From Pardosa pseudoannulata (lineage: Eukaryota; Arthropoda; Arachnida; Araneae; Lycosidae), in contig CM063509.1 in NCBI GenBank assembly GCA_032207245.1, positions 4,470,798 through 4,534,797 on the forward strand: a stretch of 64,000 bases of DNA, read 5' to 3'. The notes under the pieces were generated by a model that was not told the origin of the DNA, searched no databases, and worked only from the letters and a program-made list of their open reading frames with translations. Below are positions 62,100 to 64,000 of the stretch, one piece after another. Within the stretch, counting starts at the first letter, position 1. Each line of letters starts with the position of its first letter. The position numbers and the translations under genes are program-made.

Positions 62100-63375
62100 C
62101 TCCAGAAAATGAGGCAACACAAGCAAAAGAAAAAAATTTAAATTGATTAAAAAGCAATTGCAACAAAACATATCAATAAGAAGCTAACTAGGAAATGAAT
62201 GCTATCATGGGCAGATTGAATCTTTAAAATAATAATATAAACTTTTTATTAATACATTATGCTGCATTATTTTTAAATATGAATATGGAAAAGCAGAACT
62301 GCATGAGTTGTCATATTTTTTTAAAATTATTTCAATGATATTGATGAATTCTCTATTCCTCAACGCAAGTTATTCTGAACACAACAAAGAATGCATTGGG
62401 ATTTTATTTGTTTATATTAAAATTTATAATTATTTTAAAATAAATTTATTTCTAAAAACAGTTATATAAAAGCAGGGTTGGCATGATTTAAATCAGTTGA
62501 TTTTTTTGAAAAAATCATTGATTTAAATCACTTTTTTCACTTTTATTAAAGCCTCTATTTCAAAGACAGGAGAATTGGGAATCCGTCAGCACAGTCATAC
62601 CAATAAGTAAATAAGCGTCAATAGATAGCATGTGCTTTCCAAAAATGGAGGGGTTGTTATCAGAAAGTATGGAATAGGGGTAGTACAATGATGGATTAGG
62701 ACTGGTGGAATTCATTTTATATGTAAAGGGAGTATGACAAAACTCGAAATTCAGTTTGTCTACCCAATAACGACAGCCGTGGCATCATCTGCTGGAATGG
62801 AAAGACAGTTTTCTTATTTTGGAATTGTTCGTTCTAACCTTCATAACCAATGAGGAGTGGATAAAGCATCCAAGCGAGTGTTTTTATTGATACAAATAAA
62901 TCCATCATTTGGTTCTTACAAAATATTGAAATAATGGTGATTTGTTTTTTTAAATAGTTTGTATTAAAAGAATATTTAATTGGTTCTTTAAATCTTTTTT
63001 TACTTGTTAGTTTGCACTATCCAATGACAAAATAATGGAATGTATTTAGATTAAAATTTATATACTTAATTTTAGGTAATCAGTATGTAGAATATACTAG
63101 ATAGATAAGATGTCACTTCTTATAACAAACTATTCTATGTATATTGCAAAAAACATAAAAGCAACCATTAAAATGAGTATTCAGAAAAAAATCAAAGAAA
63201 TCAAGTCAATCTGATTTAAAAAAAAAAAAAAATCATGATTTTTTCCAACCCTCTGTAAAAGAATAGAAAGAAATTATGTATTAAATAATGCAGATTTATC
63301 AGGGAAGAAATAGCAAATTGCATGGAATTACCATGAAAAATTTAAATGGTTTCCTTCTGGACTCCCTCATATACA
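62100..63375. repeat. Dispersed repeat, unclassified (copy 2, split by a hAT)
   Basis: The two halves 62100-62472 and 63262-63375 align in order with 33480-34050. The interruption is exactly the hAT element 62473-63253 with its target duplication. Confidence 0.65.
62473..63253 (+). mobile_element. Non-autonomous hAT element (copy 2)
   Basis: Ends CAGGGTTGG and CCAACCCTC. Flanks TATAAAAG (62465-62472) and TGTAAAAG (63254-63261) are an 8-bp duplication with one change. At 62764-62853 the + strand reads PITTAVASSAGMERQFSYFG then IVRSNLHNQ and stop, the end of a hAT dimerisation domain. Confidence 0.88.
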
Positions 63376-63499
63376 AGTACAGTATAGTTAATAACAATTA
63401 TATAACATATATAAATTACAGTATACTTTATGTATAAAGTTTTGATAGTCTTTTATTTCTGTAATGAAATGTATATAAGTATAAATATGTTTCTTGATT

Positions 63500-63725
63500 T
63501 TAATATACAGACCACAAAAGTATATTTTTATCCTTAGATCCTGATGCAAAAACCGAGTTATAATTGCCAAGACAGGCATCATAATAGGATAACGAAGTGA
63601 CAGGCATCGTGTGGTACTGTAAAACAGCTAAGGGTCTTAAAGTCTTCCAACTGAAAACTCTAACTGCATAATCCTGTCCAGCAGTAATTACTATTTTGCC
63701 GAGCTGTTGAATTCCAAATTTCTCT
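63500..63725 (-). CDS. GNB1L: GNB1L-like WD40 protein, last coding exon
   Basis: On the - strand the frame reads GKIVITAGQDYAVRVFSWKT, then LRPLAVLQYHTMPVTSL and ASGSKDKNILLWSVY before the stop at 63500-63502. Human GNB1L ends with the same pattern (VRVF.W.T..PLAVL.FH...V, GSKDQRISLWSLY). GNB1L is a WD40-repeat protein linked to stability of PIKK kinases through the TTT complex. The frame is open to about 63742. An acceptor-like TGCAG places the exon start near 63725, but that boundary is uncertain. A - strand AATAAA lies at 63452-63457. The rest of the gene is outside the window. Confidence 0.8.
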
Positions 63726-63805
63726 CTGCATCTTTCACTAGACTACGATTCTTCATGACTGCATGAAAATTCAAGATGGATTCTCTTCCTTTGGGATAAG
63801 GCAAA

Positions 63806-63852
63806 TCTCTCTCTCTCTCTCTCTCTCGACACACACACACACACACACACAC

Positions 63853-63926
<74 letters not shown>

Positions 63927-63943
63927 TATTATATATATATATA
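63806..63943. repeat. Compound microsatellite (CT)n (AC)n (AT)n
   Basis: A CT run from about 63806, an AC run from about 63830, and a long interrupted AT run from about 63858 to 63943. It lies just upstream of the GNB1L-like exon, within its intron. Confidence 0.95.
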
Positions 63944-64000
63944 TGAACGTTACTAAACGAACTGGTTATCTTCGTCAATTTTCCAGACTTGAAGATGTTT

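Larger units (their letters stand above)
58741..63499. other. Intergenic between SON and the GNB1L-like gene
   Basis: Convergent intergenic DNA filled by element copies: pogo-like B, a second copy of the hAT-like 29732 element, and a dispersed repeat split by a hAT. The remaining sequence is AT-rich with no coding signal. Confidence 0.75.

Overview
This is a eukaryotic nuclear window, AT-rich and intron-rich, most likely from an arthropod. A chelicerate such as a spider is my best guess, but only from general gene and repeat style. It holds one large protein-coding gene on the + strand, the end of a second gene on the - strand, and a dense layer of transposable elements that explains nearly all the other long ORFs.

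The main gene is a homologue of SON, the SR-rich nuclear-speckle splicing cofactor. Eleven coding exons can be placed from 16755 to 58681. Every splice junction is GT-AG and every phase agrees, giving a predicted 999-residue protein: a basic N-terminus, an RS-rich domain with a perfect decapeptide array, the conserved SON C-terminal segments, a G-patch and a double-stranded RNA-binding motif. It lacks the very long repeat region of vertebrate SON. The introns are long (intron 7 is 15 kb) and full of mobile elements. At least one non-coding 5' exon is implied upstream of 16721. Promoter-like sequence lies at about 14780-15010. A second promoter-like block at about 51600-51730, followed by a phase-compatible 27-codon exon with a good donor, could give a short SON form carrying only the G-patch and dsRBM.

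Left of SON, 353-4737 is a Ty3/gypsy-type retrotransposon on the - strand. It has one LTR-like end and frameshifts. From 6986 to 14518 there is a nested structure: a non-autonomous DNA transposon with about 49-bp terminal inverted repeats, interrupted by a full-length BEL/Pao retrotransposon (7171-13134) with identical 218-bp LTRs and a 5-bp target duplication.

Inside the SON introns and downstream are members of many superfamilies, most with target-site duplications that can be read directly: pogo-like (TA), mariner (TA), hAT (8 bp), a CAGG-ended hAT-like group (6 bp), piggyBac or Kolobok-like (TTAA), PIF/Harbinger-like (3 bp), Helitron-like ends, a tRNA-derived SINE, a decayed Tc1 copy, a decayed THAP domain and candidate solo LTRs. 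One element copy has expanded into a 130-bp minisatellite.

At the right edge (63500 to about 63725, - strand) is the last coding exon of a GNB1L-like WD40 protein, convergent with SON and about 4.8 kb from its stop. No functional link between the two genes is visible. I do not see a convincing new multi-gene system. The most interesting signals are the candidate internal SON promoter, an inserted coding-like segment inside a pogo-like element, and the element-derived satellite.
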